A stretch of 64,000 bases of DNA from Paracoccus maritimus. Lineage in GTDB: Bacteria; Pseudomonadota; Alphaproteobacteria; Rhodobacterales; Rhodobacteraceae. The notes beneath the pieces are model-generated. The model was not told the origin of the DNA, did no database searches, and saw only the letters and a list, made by a program, of their open reading frames with translations. The number at the start of each line of letters is the position of its first letter. Positions within the stretch are counted from its first letter, which is position 1. Location of the stretch: the NCBI RefSeq assembly GCF_025195095.1, contig NZ_JANAVZ010000007.1, positions 124,001-188,000 on the forward strand, in the 5' to 3' direction. Shown here piece by piece: positions 8,458 through 17,840 of the stretch. The translations under genes were made by a program, and so were the position numbers.

Positions 8458-8737
8458 GCCCGCGCATCTATCGCGCCGGCGCGCCGGACGCAATTGGCGT
8501 CGCGCAGCAAGTGTGGTGAATGAAGATGGCTGAATCTGACGAATGGAATTGCAGTAAATGAAATTCTATATTAATTGAATTGCACACTCATAAAAATGGA
8601 ATATAGTTATCGGCATATCGCCGTTGAGTTATCCCAGCGTTGATCCGAAACTGGTAGTCGATATTCGCTGCGACTGATCGTGCCGCCACCGTTTTTGAAA
8701 CTTGCGCGGTGATCAGGCCTTGAACAAACGGGTTTGT
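8458..8737. promoter_or_regulatory. AT-rich divergent intergenic region with 31-bp-spaced direct repeats
   Basis: Between prfC and the unknown gene at 8738. About 8541-8620 is far more AT-rich than the surrounding DNA. GAATTGCA occurs at 8546-8553 and 8577-8584, exactly 31 bp apart (three helical turns), which fits two binding sites on one DNA face. AATTC/GAATT arms (8562-8566, 8577-8581) also form an inverted repeat. It probably carries the promoters of both genes; no consensus promoter can be fixed with confidence. Confidence 0.4.
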
Positions 8738-10204
8738 ATGCAACTTGATGCAACCTATCAGCAATTGATGCGCATGCTTGCAGCGCGTGGTCTGGACTGG
8801 ACACGGCAGCGCGTCATGGACCTTCCCGATCCGCTGTCGCCGGATCATCCGGCGGCCGCACAAGTGGCGCAATTGGCGCGGCTTGCGCCCGTTCTTTCAG
8901 GACTGCGCGGGCATATGTCCCCGCTGGAAGACATCGCGGCCCGGCGGCTGTGCCCAGTCATGGTGCGCGAGGCATCAGAAAGGGGGCTGACCGGCAAGAT
9001 GACTGCCACACTGCGCGAACTGATCGCGGCAGGCGAACTGGTTTCGCGCGATGATCCGGCTTGGCAGATGGCGCGGCTTGCGGTGGTGGATGATCCCCAG
9101 GCCGACCTTGCCGACCGGCTGGCGCTGGCGGTTGAACCCATGCCCGAACTGATGGCCGAGGCCGAGGCCGCGATCTGCGCCCAGATCCCCCAAGAGGTGA
9201 TCTGCGACGCGCGGATCTCGCGGTTTGCGCGGCTGCTGATGCAGGTCTATCGCTTTGGCGCGGCGCGTCCGCCCTTTGCGGATGCGCGCAGCTTCGGGCA
9301 CGCCCATGACAAGGCGCGGCGCTTTGCGGAATGGGCACGGCGGAAGGGGCGCGTTGTGGCCTTGGCCCAGTCGCTAGTCTGCCTCAGGTTGCTGGACCCC
9401 GATCATGACATGGCCGAGGATCTGTCGGAGATCATCTCAAGTCAGCGCCCGGACGGTTCATTCCCCGAAAAGGTGGGTTTTTCGACTGCGGATCAGGATC
9501 TGCGGACCGGTCTTGAGGCGACAATGATCGTGCTGATCACGTTGCATCTGTGCGCCTATGGCGGGTGGCGACGTTCCCGCAGGAATGATCCGATACTGCG
9601 CCCGCTGACCCGGTCCCGCGATCGTCTTGCAGCCGCGATCGCACCACGCGTTGACGATTGGGCGCGGCGACAGAGACCGGCCGAGATGCTGGACCTTGCC
9701 GCCGCGCTGACGCGCGCGACGGGTGAGAACTGGTTCAATCGATGTGGTCTGACGGGCTATCGACCCGGAGAAGCCGGGGTGACCAGGCTTGCCGCGGCCG
9801 TCTTCTGTGATGCGCATGCGGCGCGCCATGCCCGCCAGACGCTGGATCTGGAACAGGACTTGCCAACGGCGTGGCGCGACGACCCGGAACTGCGGTGGCT
9901 GAACGGTGCCGCGGTCATGATGCGCCAGGACGATCCTGGTCGAATCTGGTCCCGATGGAGCGTTGATGATCTGGCCGTGCAGGGTGGCGTCTTCGATCGT
10001 TGCTGCCGTGATGCGTTGATATTTCCGCCGGCCACGCCCGACGCCGCGCTGCGCAAAGTGATCCGGGCGCATGGCCTGCAGATCTTGCGGACCGCTGATT
10101 GCCCCGACTCGCTGAGTTTGCAACAGGCTGCGACTTATCTGCGCCGGGCATGCATGATCGCCCAACTGTTCGAGCCGCCCCTACATCTGGCGGCCGCCGC
10201 CTGA
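8738..10204 (+). CDS. protein of unknown function, possible alpha/alpha-toroid fold
   Basis: 488 residues from the ATG at 8738 (TTG codons at 8702 and 8720 are possible alternatives; no clear ribosome site for any). No signal peptide or membrane segment. It is strongly helical and rich in Arg, Ala and Leu. Around residues 230-275 there is a segment SSQRPDGSFPEK followed by helical TGLEATMIVLITLHLCAYGGW, which resembles the QxxDGSW-helix repeats of terpene-cyclase-like (alpha/alpha)6 barrels, but the DXDD or DDTAD catalytic motifs are not evident. Not recognised as any named family. Flanked by prfC and fhs, single-gene unit, convergent with fhs with a 10-bp gap. Confidence 0.75.
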   Translation: MQLDATYQQLMRMLAARGLDWTRQRVMDLPDPLSPDHPAAAQVAQLARLAPVLSGLRGHMSPLEDIAARRLCPVMVREASERGLTGKMTATLRELIAAGELVSRDDPAWQMARLAVVDDPQADLADRLALAVEPMPELMAEAEAAICAQIPQEVICDARISRFARLLMQVYRFGAARPPFADARSFGHAHDKARRFAEWARRKGRVVALAQSLVCLRLLDPDHDMAEDLSEIISSQRPDGSFPEKVGFSTADQDLRTGLEATMIVLITLHLCAYGGWRRSRRNDPILRPLTRSRDRLAAAIAPRVDDWARRQRPAEMLDLAAALTRATGENWFNRCGLTGYRPGEAGVTRLAAAVFCDAHAARHARQTLDLEQDLPTAWRDDPELRWLNGAAVMMRQDDPGRIWSRWSVDDLAVQGGVFDRCCRDALIFPPATPDAALRKVIRAHGLQILRTADCPDSLSLQQAATYLRRACMIAQLFEPPLHLAAAA

Positions 10205-10214
10205 GGCCCAGCCT

Positions 10215-11885
10215 TCAGAACAGGCCTTCCACCTGCCCATCGCGGTCCAGCATGATCGTTTCCGCTGCCGGATGACGGGGCAGGCCGGGCATGGTCATGA
10301 TCTCGCCGCAGATTGCGACCACGAAGCCCGCACCGGCGTTCAGGCGCACCTCTCGGACCGGAATGACGTGCCCTCCCGGCGCGCCACGCAGCGACGGATC
10401 GGTGCTGAACGAATATTGCGTTTTAGCGATGCAGACTGGCATATCCCCATACCCGGCCATCTCCCACGCCTCAAGTTGCTTGCGGACACCTGCGGCCGGT
10501 TCGGCATGCGCGGCGCGGTAGATGCGGGTGCAGATGGTCTCGATTTTTTGCCACAGCGGCATCGCATCGGGATAGAGGGTGTGAAAATCGGCCTTTCCGC
10601 TTTCGGCCAGCCTGGTCACAGCATGCGCCAGATCCTCGGCCCCGGCACCGCCTTCGGCCCAGTGGCGGGCAATCACGGCTTCAACCCCGTGGTCGGTGCA
10701 GAAGCTGCGCAAGGCATCGGTTTCCGCTTCGGTATCGCCCGCGAAATGGTTCAGGGCGACGACGACAGGCAGGCCGAAACCATGCAGGTTTTCGATATGG
10801 CGGCCCAGATTGGTGCAGCCACGGACGACAGCCGCCGCATCCTCTTTCCCAAGGTCGCTTTTGGCCACGCCGCCATTCATCTTCAGCGCCCGGATCGTTG
10901 CGACCAGCACCACGGCCGACGGCGCAAGCCCGGCCAGCCGGCATTTGATGTTCAGAAACTTCTCTGCCCCCAGATCGGCGCCGAACCCCGCTTCGGTCAC
11001 GACATATTCCGACATGGCAAGTGCGGCGCGCGTGGCGATCACGCTGTTGCAGCCATGGGCGATGTTGGCAAAGGGGCCGCCATGGACCAGCGCCGGGTGG
11101 TTTTCCAGGGTCTGGACCAGATTGGGCTGCATCGCGTCCTTCAGCAGGACCGTCATCGCACCGTCCGCGCCAAGATCGCGCGCCGTCACGGGGCGGCGAT
11201 CGAAGGTTTCTCCGATCACGATGCGTCCCAGCCGTTCCTGCAGATCGGCAAGATCGCTGGCAAGACACAGGATGGCCATGACTTCCGAGGCGACGGTGAT
11301 GTCGAACCCGGATTGGCGGGGAAAACCGTTCGTGGGCCCGCCCAAACCCACGACACCGTCCCGCAGGGCGCGGTCGTTCATGTCCATCACCCGCCGCCAT
11401 GTGATCCGGCGCGTGTCGATGTTGAGGTCGTTCCCCCAATAGACATGGTTGTCGATCATCGCGGCCAGCAGGTTGTGGGCCGAGGTGATGGCGTGAAAAT
11501 CTCCCGTGAAATGCAGGTTCATGTCTTCCATCGGAACGATCTGGGCCCGGCCTCCGCCCGCCGCGCCGCCCTTCATGCCGAAATTGGGCCCCAGGCTGGC
11601 TTCGCGAATGCAGATCGTGGTGCGCTTGCCGATCCGGTTCAGCGCGTCCCCAAGTCCGACGGTCGTCGTGGTCTTGCCCTCGCCTGCGGGCGTCGGGTTG
11701 ATTGCCGTGACCAGCACCAGCCGGCCCGATGGGCGACCGTTCAGAGAGGCGATGGCCGCATGGGTGATCTTCGCCTTGTCATGCCCATAAGGCAGGATTT
11801 CGGCTGGGGTAAGCCCCAGCCGTTCGGCGATCTCGGCAATCGGCAGCTTGGACGCCTGCCGGGCGATCTGGATATCTGTCATCAT
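10215..11885 (-). CDS. fhs: formate-tetrahydrofolate ligase
   Basis: 556 residues, the usual size for 10-formyltetrahydrofolate synthetase. It ligates formate to tetrahydrofolate using ATP. Seen: the P-loop [14 protein letters not shown] near residue 67, the family signature [19 protein letters not shown], and the C-terminal segment [18 protein letters not shown]. Two ATGs in tandem (11885 and 11882) are possible starts. In an organism with alcohol-oxidising quinoproteins it could assimilate formate into the C1-folate pool, but no fold or formate dehydrogenase gene adjoins it. Same strand as the stress-protein/TRAP operon, 57 bp downstream of it. Confidence 0.96.
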   Translation of the reverse strand: MMTDIQIARQASKLPIAEIAERLGLTPAEILPYGHDKAKITHAAIASLNGRPSGRLVLVTAINPTPAGEGKTTTTVGLGDALNRIGKRTTICIREASLGPNFGMKGGAAGGGRAQIVPMEDMNLHFTGDFHAITSAHNLLAAMIDNHVYWGNDLNIDTRRITWRRVMDMNDRALRDGVVGLGGPTNGFPRQSGFDITVASEVMAILCLASDLADLQERLGRIVIGETFDRRPVTARDLGADGAMTVLLKDAMQPNLVQTLENHPALVHGGPFANIAHGCNSVIATRAALAMSEYVVTEAGFGADLGAEKFLNIKCRLAGLAPSAVVLVATIRALKMNGGVAKSDLGKEDAAAVVRGCTNLGRHIENLHGFGLPVVVALNHFAGDTEAETDALRSFCTDHGVEAVIARHWAEGGAGAEDLAHAVTRLAESGKADFHTLYPDAMPLWQKIETICTRIYRAAHAEPAAGVRKQLEAWEMAGYGDMPVCIAKTQYSFSTDPSLRGAPGGHVIPVREVRLNAGAGFVVAICGEIMTMPGLPRHPAAETIMLDRDGQVEGLF

Positions 11886-11942
11886 GCCGGGATCATCGCT
11901 TCGGCAGGCTATTGGCGCAAGTATCGTTCGCAGAAGGCCAGA

Positions 11943-12368
11943 CTAACGCACTATCATTACCGTCACCGGCGAGTGCCTAACGACCGAGTTTGCGTGGCTG
12001 CTGATCAGGATGCTGCGCAGTTCGTCGGGCCTGTGGCTGGCCATGACGATGATGTCGGCATTCACGTCGGCCGCGACCTTCAGGATCGTTTCCGATACAT
12101 GGCCGTGGCCGACATGGACGGCCACCTTGCCGCCCGCCGGAAACTCGGCGTCGGCAAAGTTGTCCAGCGCAGCCTTCATTTCCTCAAGGGCCTTCACCTC
12201 GAACCCTTTGGGCAGGAATGTGGCGACCATGGAACTGCCGATATCGGGTACGATCCCCAGCAGGTGGACCGTGCCGCTGTCGCCCGCCAGACGACGGGCC
12301 TGAGGCAGGGCTTTGGACCAGCTTGCCTCGTGCTGCAGGTCGATGGGAAGCAGGACATTCTCATGCAT
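11943..12368 (-). CDS. universal stress protein family, non-ATP-binding type
   Basis: 141 residues, one UspA domain. The alpha/beta Rossmann-like core is clear (NVLLPIDL at the start, IIVMASH and SPVTVMIV at the end). The ATP-loop G-x2-G-x9-G(S/T) of ATP-binding Usps is not kept: the corresponding stretch is SHRPDELRSILISSHANS. It therefore probably belongs to the non-nucleotide-binding group, or binds something else. The gene overlaps the end of the TRAP permease by 8 bases; Usp proteins paired with TRAP transporters (as TeaD with TeaABC) modulate transport, which is the inferred role here. Confidence 0.88.
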   Translation of the reverse strand: MHENVLLPIDLQHEASWSKALPQARRLAGDSGTVHLLGIVPDIGSSMVATFLPKGFEVKALEEMKAALDNFADAEFPAGGKVAVHVGHGHVSETILKVAADVNADIIVMASHRPDELRSILISSHANSVVRHSPVTVMIVR

Positions 12369-15189
12369 GGCTCAGCCCTTCCTCTTTGCGGCGCAGCTGT
12401 CCCTCGCCGGGGCCGGCGCGACGCCGCTGCAACCAGATGACAAGCGCAAGGATCAGCGCCGTCGGGATGTAGATCCAGTATTTCGACGGTGCCGCGGCCG
12501 GGGCACGGACCAGAAGAATCTGCTGATCCCAGTCAAGGCCTGCTGCCTGTGCGGGGCTGTCGAAGGCGACGTTGTCAATCATCACCTCGTCGCCGTTCTG
12601 AACCGTCTCGATTCCCAGCGCGGCCAACCGCGCCGCACCGTCGGCACCCTCGGGCACCTCCAGCAGCGACGTGAACTCGATCGGTTCGCCAACGTCGTTC
12701 AGCCCTGCGACGCGCAGGCGCAAGGGATCACCCGGCGCAGAGTCCGCCAAGGCCTGTTCGAACTGCGTCGGCGGCAGGTCGTTATAGGGTGGGTAGATAT
12801 AGTCCATGAAGAAGCCGGGGCGGAAGATCGCGAAGGCGATCAGCAGCAACAAGACGGATTCCCAGATCTTGTTGCGGGTGAGGAACCATCCCTGAGTCGC
12901 AGCGGCGAACAACAGCATGGCAATCGTCGCCGTGATGAAGACGAAGATGCCGTGTATCCAGTCCACGTTGATCAGCAAGAGGTCCGTGTTGAAGATGAAC
13001 AGGAAGGGCAGGGCCGCTGTGCGCAGGCTGTAGAAGAACGCGACCACGCCTGTCCGGATCGGATCACCGCCCGACACGGCCGCGGCCGCGAAGCTGGCAA
13101 GTCCCACGGGTGGCGTCACATCGGCCATGATCCCGAAATAGAACACGAACAGATGAACGGCGATCAGCGGCACGATCAGCCCGTTCTGCTGACCCAGCGT
13201 GACAATCACAGGCGCCAGCAGGGCCGAGACGACGATATAGTTCGCCGTCGTCGGCAGGCCCATGCCCAGGATCAGCGACAGGATCGCGGTCAGGAACAGG
13301 ATGGCCAGCAGGTTGCCGCCCGACAGCACCTCGACCACATCTGCAAGGGCCGAACCAACGCCCGTCTGGCTGACGGCACCGACGATGATGCCTGCGGTGG
13401 CGGTGGCGATGCCGATGCCGATCATGTTGCGCGCGCCCGAGATCAGGCCGTCCGCCAGATCATTGATGCCCGAACGGAAGGCTGATGCGGTCGTTTCGTT
13501 GCCGGTCCGGTCCATGCCGCGCATCATCACCATCAGCGGACGCTGCGTCAGCAGGATGAAGATCATGAAGGCCGTGGCCCAGAACGCCGACAGACCCGGC
13601 GACAGGCGATCAACCATCAGCGCCCAGACCAGTACGACGATCGGCAGCAGGAAATGCAGGCCCGACCGGACCGTCGGTCCGGGCATCGGCAGCTGCGTGA
13701 CAGGGGCATTCGGGTCGTCCAGTTCCAGCGGCTCTTCCCGCGACGCGACATAGAGCAGGCCGACATAGGCGGCGGTCAGCAGCGCGAACACGACCCAGAT
13801 CGCGCTGGCGCCAAAGGTCGGACGGATCCAGCCCATCGTGAATTTCAGCAGGAACGCCAGGATGCCGATGGCGACGATGCCGAACAGGAAGCCGATCAGG
13901 CGGCGCATCAGCGGCCCGGGCTCGTAGGCGCGGGGCAGACCCTTCATGCCGGCCTTCATCGCCTCGAGATGGACGATATAGACAAGCGCGATATAGCTGA
14001 TCGTGGCAGGCACGAAGGCGTGCTTGACCACGTCGAAATAGGGAATGCCGACATATTCGACCATCAGGAACGCGGCAGCACCCATGACAGGCGGCATGAT
14101 CTGACCGTTGACCGAAGATGCGACCTCGACCGCGCCGGCTTTTTCAGACGAAAAGCCCACCTTCTTCATCAGTGGAATGGTGAAGGTGCCGGTCGTCACG
14201 ACGTTGGCGATGGACGAGCCAGAGATCAGGCCGGTCATGGCCGAACTGACCACTGCGGCCTTCGCGGGTCCGCCGCGCATGTGACCCATCAGCGAGAAGG
14301 CGACCTGGATGAAGTAGTTGCCCGCCCCCGCCTTGTCCAGCAGCGCGCCGAACAGCACGAACAGGAAGACGAAGCTGGTCGAAACGCCAAGCGCGATGCC
14401 GAACACACCTTCCGTGGTGATCCACTGGTGGTTCACGACCTCGGCCAGCGAGTTGCCCTTGTGGGCGATGATCCCCGGCATGTAAGGGCCAAGGAAGGTG
14501 TAGATCAGAAAGACAGAAGCCACGATCATCAGCGCCGGGCCAAGGCTGCGGCGCGTCGCCTCCAGCAGCAGCATGATGCCGATCACGGCAACGACGTAAT
14601 CCTGCATGATCGGCGCGCCGACACGCGTACCGATGGCGTCATAGAAGAAGAAGATGTACAGCGACGATAGCGCGGCCACGACCGCCAGCGCCCATTCCCA
14701 GGGCGGAACCCAGCTTTTGGGACTGCCCAGAAGAATTGCCGCGACCACCGCAGCGCCGATCACGGGAACCCACCAGACCGGCACACCGGCCTTGGATCCG
14801 ACCATGAACAGGACCGTCATCAGGACAGGAATGCCGACGCCCAGCACCATCTGGAACGGGGTTCGTTCGGCGGGATAGGCCATGTAGGCAAGGAACAATG
14901 CGAAGGCGAGGTGGATCGACCGGGTCTCGGTGTCGTTCAACACCCCGAAGCCGACCATGAAGGGGATGGGCGATGCGATCCAAAGCTGGAACAGCGACCA
15001 GCACAGCGCGGTGATCAGGATAAGCTTGCCGACACCTCCGGGCGGCGTCCGCGCGCCGGTGTCCGAAGACGCGACCAGTGCATCAAGCTCGGATTGTGAC
15101 AATCCGCCATGGCCCGATGCCTCCATTTCGACGGCGCTCGCCTCGAACTGATCGTTCTTTTGACGATCGTCCTTGTCATTATCGCTCAT
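12361..15189 (-). CDS. TRAP transporter fused 4TM/12TM permease (TAXI type)
   Basis: 942 residues. A fusion of the small (4TM) and large (12TM) membrane subunits, typical for TRAP systems served by TAXI binding proteins (TIGR02123). After a hydrophilic N-terminus of about 60 residues there are roughly 18 or more hydrophobic segments, including SSAMTGLISGSSIANVVTTG and LGMGLPTTANYIVVSALL, the two conserved DctM-like re-entrant regions. Near residues 780-890 a soluble PDZ-like domain (DUF3394 type: VMIDNVAFDSPAQAAGLDWD) precedes a final membrane helix. It couples solute uptake to a Na+ or H+ gradient. Substrate unknown. Confidence 0.93.
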   Translation of the reverse strand: MSDNDKDDRQKNDQFEASAVEMEASGHGGLSQSELDALVASSDTGARTPPGGVGKLILITALCWSLFQLWIASPIPFMVGFGVLNDTETRSIHLAFALFLAYMAYPAERTPFQMVLGVGIPVLMTVLFMVGSKAGVPVWWVPVIGAAVVAAILLGSPKSWVPPWEWALAVVAALSSLYIFFFYDAIGTRVGAPIMQDYVVAVIGIMLLLEATRRSLGPALMIVASVFLIYTFLGPYMPGIIAHKGNSLAEVVNHQWITTEGVFGIALGVSTSFVFLFVLFGALLDKAGAGNYFIQVAFSLMGHMRGGPAKAAVVSSAMTGLISGSSIANVVTTGTFTIPLMKKVGFSSEKAGAVEVASSVNGQIMPPVMGAAAFLMVEYVGIPYFDVVKHAFVPATISYIALVYIVHLEAMKAGMKGLPRAYEPGPLMRRLIGFLFGIVAIGILAFLLKFTMGWIRPTFGASAIWVVFALLTAAYVGLLYVASREEPLELDDPNAPVTQLPMPGPTVRSGLHFLLPIVVLVWALMVDRLSPGLSAFWATAFMIFILLTQRPLMVMMRGMDRTGNETTASAFRSGINDLADGLISGARNMIGIGIATATAGIIVGAVSQTGVGSALADVVEVLSGGNLLAILFLTAILSLILGMGLPTTANYIVVSALLAPVIVTLGQQNGLIVPLIAVHLFVFYFGIMADVTPPVGLASFAAAAVSGGDPIRTGVVAFFYSLRTAALPFLFIFNTDLLLINVDWIHGIFVFITATIAMLLFAAATQGWFLTRNKIWESVLLLLIAFAIFRPGFFMDYIYPPYNDLPPTQFEQALADSAPGDPLRLRVAGLNDVGEPIEFTSLLEVPEGADGAARLAALGIETVQNGDEVMIDNVAFDSPAQAAGLDWDQQILLVRAPAAAPSKYWIYIPTALILALVIWLQRRRAGPGEGQLRRKEEGLSHA

Positions 15190-15245
15190 CGCGTTCCCCC
15201 CTGTTCATGGGATTGTTCTAGTTTTTTTAGTTATCTTTAGGCGCG

Positions 15246-15271
15246 AAGGGCGGCCGCGAGGGGCCGCCCTT
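15246..15271 (-). terminator. intercistronic hairpin between TAXI binding protein and permease
   Basis: Perfect 10-bp stem AAGGGCGGCC / GGCCGCCCTT with a 6-nt loop, 16 nt after the binding-protein stop. There is no T run on the transcribed strand, so it more likely stabilises the upstream message or limits read-through, giving excess binding protein over permease. Confidence 0.5.
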
Positions 15272-15286
15272 TGTCAGTCGACCGGA

Positions 15287-16258
15287 TTATTCGATCCAGC
15301 CCTGTTCCTTGTAGTACTTCTCGGCGCCCGGATGCAGCGGTGCGCTGTTGCCTTCGGTCACCATCGCCTCGGGTTCGAGGTTGGCGAAGGCCGGGTGAAG
15401 GCCCTTGAAGCGGTCGAAATTGTCGAACACCGCCTTGACGACCTCATACACCATGTCGTCGGGCACATCGGCCGAGGTCACGAAGGTCGCCTTGACGCCG
15501 AACGTCTCGACGTCGTCGGGGTTGCCGGCATACATGCCGCCCGGAATCGTCGCCTTGGCGTAGTAGGGGTTGTCCGCGACCAGCTTGTCGATCGCCTCGC
15601 CGGTGACCGGGATCAGCTTGGCGTCCACGGTCGAGGTCGCTTCCTGGATCGAACCGTTCGGGTGGCCGACGGTGTAGATGATCGCATCCACCTTGTTGTC
15701 ACCCAGCGCGGCAGACTGTTCCGCCGGCTTCAGTTCGGACGCCAGCGAGAAATCGGACATCGACCAGCCAAGCGCGTCCAGTACCACTTCCATCGTGCCG
15801 CGCTGGCCGGATCCGGGGTTGCCCACGTTCACGCGCTTGCCCTTGAGATCGTCGAAGGTCTCGATGCCGGAATCGGCGCGGGCCACCACGGTGAAGGGTT
15901 CGGGATGGACCGAGAAGATTGCCCGTTCCTTTTCGAACTTCTTGTCGCCACTGAATTCTTCGGTATCACCCATGTAGGCGTGATACTGCCAGTCGGACTG
16001 GGCGACGCCCATGGTCATGTCGCCGGCCTGGATCGCGTTGATGTTTGCGATCGAACCGCCGGTGGACGGTGCGGTGCACTTGATCCCGGTCGTTGCGGTG
16101 TCGCGGTTGACGAGCCGGCAGATCGACTGGCCGACCACATAATAGACGCCTGTCTGGCCGCCCGTGCCGATGGTGATGAAACGCTCTTCCTGCGCCGCGG
16201 CGCCGGTCGCGCCCATGGCGAAGGCAGCGCCAATTAGGATCGGTTTGAACTTGCTCAT
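15287..16258 (-). CDS. TAXI family TRAP transporter solute-binding protein
   Basis: 323 residues, periplasmic. The start at 16258 opens a signal peptide (SKFKPILIGAAFAMGATGAAAQ). The mature protein begins with the TAXI signature ITIGTGGQTGVYYVVGQSICRLVN, where the GTGGxTGxYY loop contacts the ligand, and contains the later NVGNPGSGQRGT segment. TAXI proteins bind organic acids or amino acids such as glutamate; the ligand here is not predictable. It pairs with the fused permease downstream. The upstream 210 bp (16259-16468) separates it from the aminotransferase and probably holds its own promoter. Confidence 0.94.
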   Translation of the reverse strand: MSKFKPILIGAAFAMGATGAAAQEERFITIGTGGQTGVYYVVGQSICRLVNRDTATTGIKCTAPSTGGSIANINAIQAGDMTMGVAQSDWQYHAYMGDTEEFSGDKKFEKERAIFSVHPEPFTVVARADSGIETFDDLKGKRVNVGNPGSGQRGTMEVVLDALGWSMSDFSLASELKPAEQSAALGDNKVDAIIYTVGHPNGSIQEATSTVDAKLIPVTGEAIDKLVADNPYYAKATIPGGMYAGNPDDVETFGVKATFVTSADVPDDMVYEVVKAVFDNFDRFKGLHPAFANLEPEAMVTEGNSAPLHPGAEKYYKEQGWIE

Positions 16259-16468
16259 GCAGCTAACTCCCTTGTCATGCGTTTTTCGCATAGATTCCCG
16301 CGCCAAAAAGCGCAGGTTAAGGCTACGGTAGCGCAGTGAACCGGTTTGGCAATCCCTAAAGCCGGAGCTTGGTAGAATTGCCTATTGATCCTATTATTTA
16401 CGGCATACTTATGAGTGGCGCCCCGTTTCGGAGGCGGCGATACGGCTGCCTGGATATGGTCGATAGCG

Positions 16469-17800
16469 TCAGCTGTCGCTGCCAAGCACGTCTTCCATAG
16501 CAGCGGCAAGCCGATCCGTCAGCATCCCGATCTCGGCGTCCGAGATGATGAACGGCGGTGCCAAGAGCACGTGGTCACCATGTTTGCCGTCGATGGTGCC
16601 CGACATCGGATAGCAGATCAATCCCCGCGCGAAGGCGGCCTTTTTCAGTCTGGCCGCGATCTTCCGGGACGGATCGAACGGGGCCTTCGTCGCCCGATCC
16701 TCGACCAGTTCTATCCCGCGAAACAGCCCCCTGCCGCGGATATCGCCGACATGAGGGTGCTGGCCAAAGCGTGCCTCAAGCGCCTGTTGCAGTGACGCGC
16801 CTTTCTTGCGCACCTGCGGCAGAAGGTCCCGATCCAGAATCGCGCGGACGACCGCAAGCCCTGCGGCCGTGGCGACCGGATGGCCGATATAGGTATGTCC
16901 GTGCTGGAAGAAGCCGCTGCCCGAGGCGATCGTGTCATAGATGGCCTTGCTGCACAGCATCGCACCGATCGGCTGATATCCGGCGCCCAACCCCTTGGCA
17001 ATGCATAGAATATCGGGTGCGACCCCGTCCTGTTCGCAGGCGAACAGCGACCCCGTCCTGCCCATGCCGCACATCACCTCGTCAAGGATCAGAAGGATGC
17101 CGTATTCGTCGCAGATCTCGCGCACGCGCTGGAAATAACCCGGCGCGGGCGGCACAGCCCCCGCCGTCGCGCCGACCACCGGTTCGGCCATGAAGGCCAT
17201 CACGGTGTCCGGACCCAGCCGCAGGATCTCTTCGCGCAGGGCTTCGGCCGCGCGGAGGCCGTATTCCTCGGCCGTTTCGCCATCGCCGCGCTCGCGGTAT
17301 TCGTAGCAGGGCGCGATGTGGCTGACATCCAGAAGCAGCGGCCCGAATTGCTGTCGCCGCCATTCATTGCCGCCCGCCGACAACGCGCCGATGGTGTTTC
17401 CGTGATAGCTTTGGCGCCGCGCGATCAGGCGCGACCGCTGCGGCTGGCCTTTCTCGACCCAGTATTGCCGTGCCAGCTTGATTGCGGCCTCGGTTGCCTC
17501 GGACCCGCCGCTGACAAAATAGACCCGGTCAAGATCGCCCGGCGCGTGTTCGATCAGCAGATCTGCCAGTGCCTCGGCTGGTTCGCTGGTCAGAAAGCCG
17601 GTATGCGCAAAGGCCAGTCGGTCCAGCTGCGCCTTGATCGCGTCGGTCACTTCGCGGTCGCCGTGACCAAGGCAGCTGACCGCCGCGCCGCCCGATCCGT
17701 CCAGATAGCGGTTGCCCTGGGAATCGATCAGAAAGACACCTTCTCCGCCCACGGCAGTGGGCATTTCGGCGTGGCAATGGCGGGGAAAGACATGCGACAT
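16469..17800 (-). CDS. class III aminotransferase (aspartate aminotransferase superfamily)
   Basis: 443 residues, PLP-dependent, omega-aminotransferase type. Seen: SGGSEATEAAIKLARQ near 97-112 (phosphate binding), SYHGNT, the D240-E-V motif (LILDEVMCGMGRTG), and the Schiff-base lysine K269 in CIAKGLGAGYQP. Start at 17800 (MSHVFPRH) is chosen because the longer frame would run into the divergent gene and loses similarity. The amino donor cannot be told from sequence; relatives act on beta-alanine, taurine, polyamines or 2,4-diaminobutyrate. Upstream of and codirectional with the TAXI-TRAP genes, hinting that the transported solute may be an amine or its keto acid. Confidence 0.88.
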   Translation of the reverse strand: MSHVFPRHCHAEMPTAVGGEGVFLIDSQGNRYLDGSGGAAVSCLGHGDREVTDAIKAQLDRLAFAHTGFLTSEPAEALADLLIEHAPGDLDRVYFVSGGSEATEAAIKLARQYWVEKGQPQRSRLIARRQSYHGNTIGALSAGGNEWRRQQFGPLLLDVSHIAPCYEYRERGDGETAEEYGLRAAEALREEILRLGPDTVMAFMAEPVVGATAGAVPPAPGYFQRVREICDEYGILLILDEVMCGMGRTGSLFACEQDGVAPDILCIAKGLGAGYQPIGAMLCSKAIYDTIASGSGFFQHGHTYIGHPVATAAGLAVVRAILDRDLLPQVRKKGASLQQALEARFGQHPHVGDIRGRGLFRGIELVEDRATKAPFDPSRKIAARLKKAAFARGLICYPMSGTIDGKHGDHVLLAPPFIISDAEIGMLTDRLAAAMEDVLGSDS

Positions 17801-17840
17801 GGCGATATTCCTGAGTCTCTGGTCAAGAAAGGATGTCCCG

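Noticed and set aside
10272..12440. 722-codon open frame on the plus strand across fhs and the Usp gene
   Set aside because: Antisense of two well-supported genes; composition rich in Arg/His/Gly without any domain.
13654..14670. 338-codon open frame opposite the TRAP permease
   Set aside because: Highly charged nonsense composition complementary to membrane helices.
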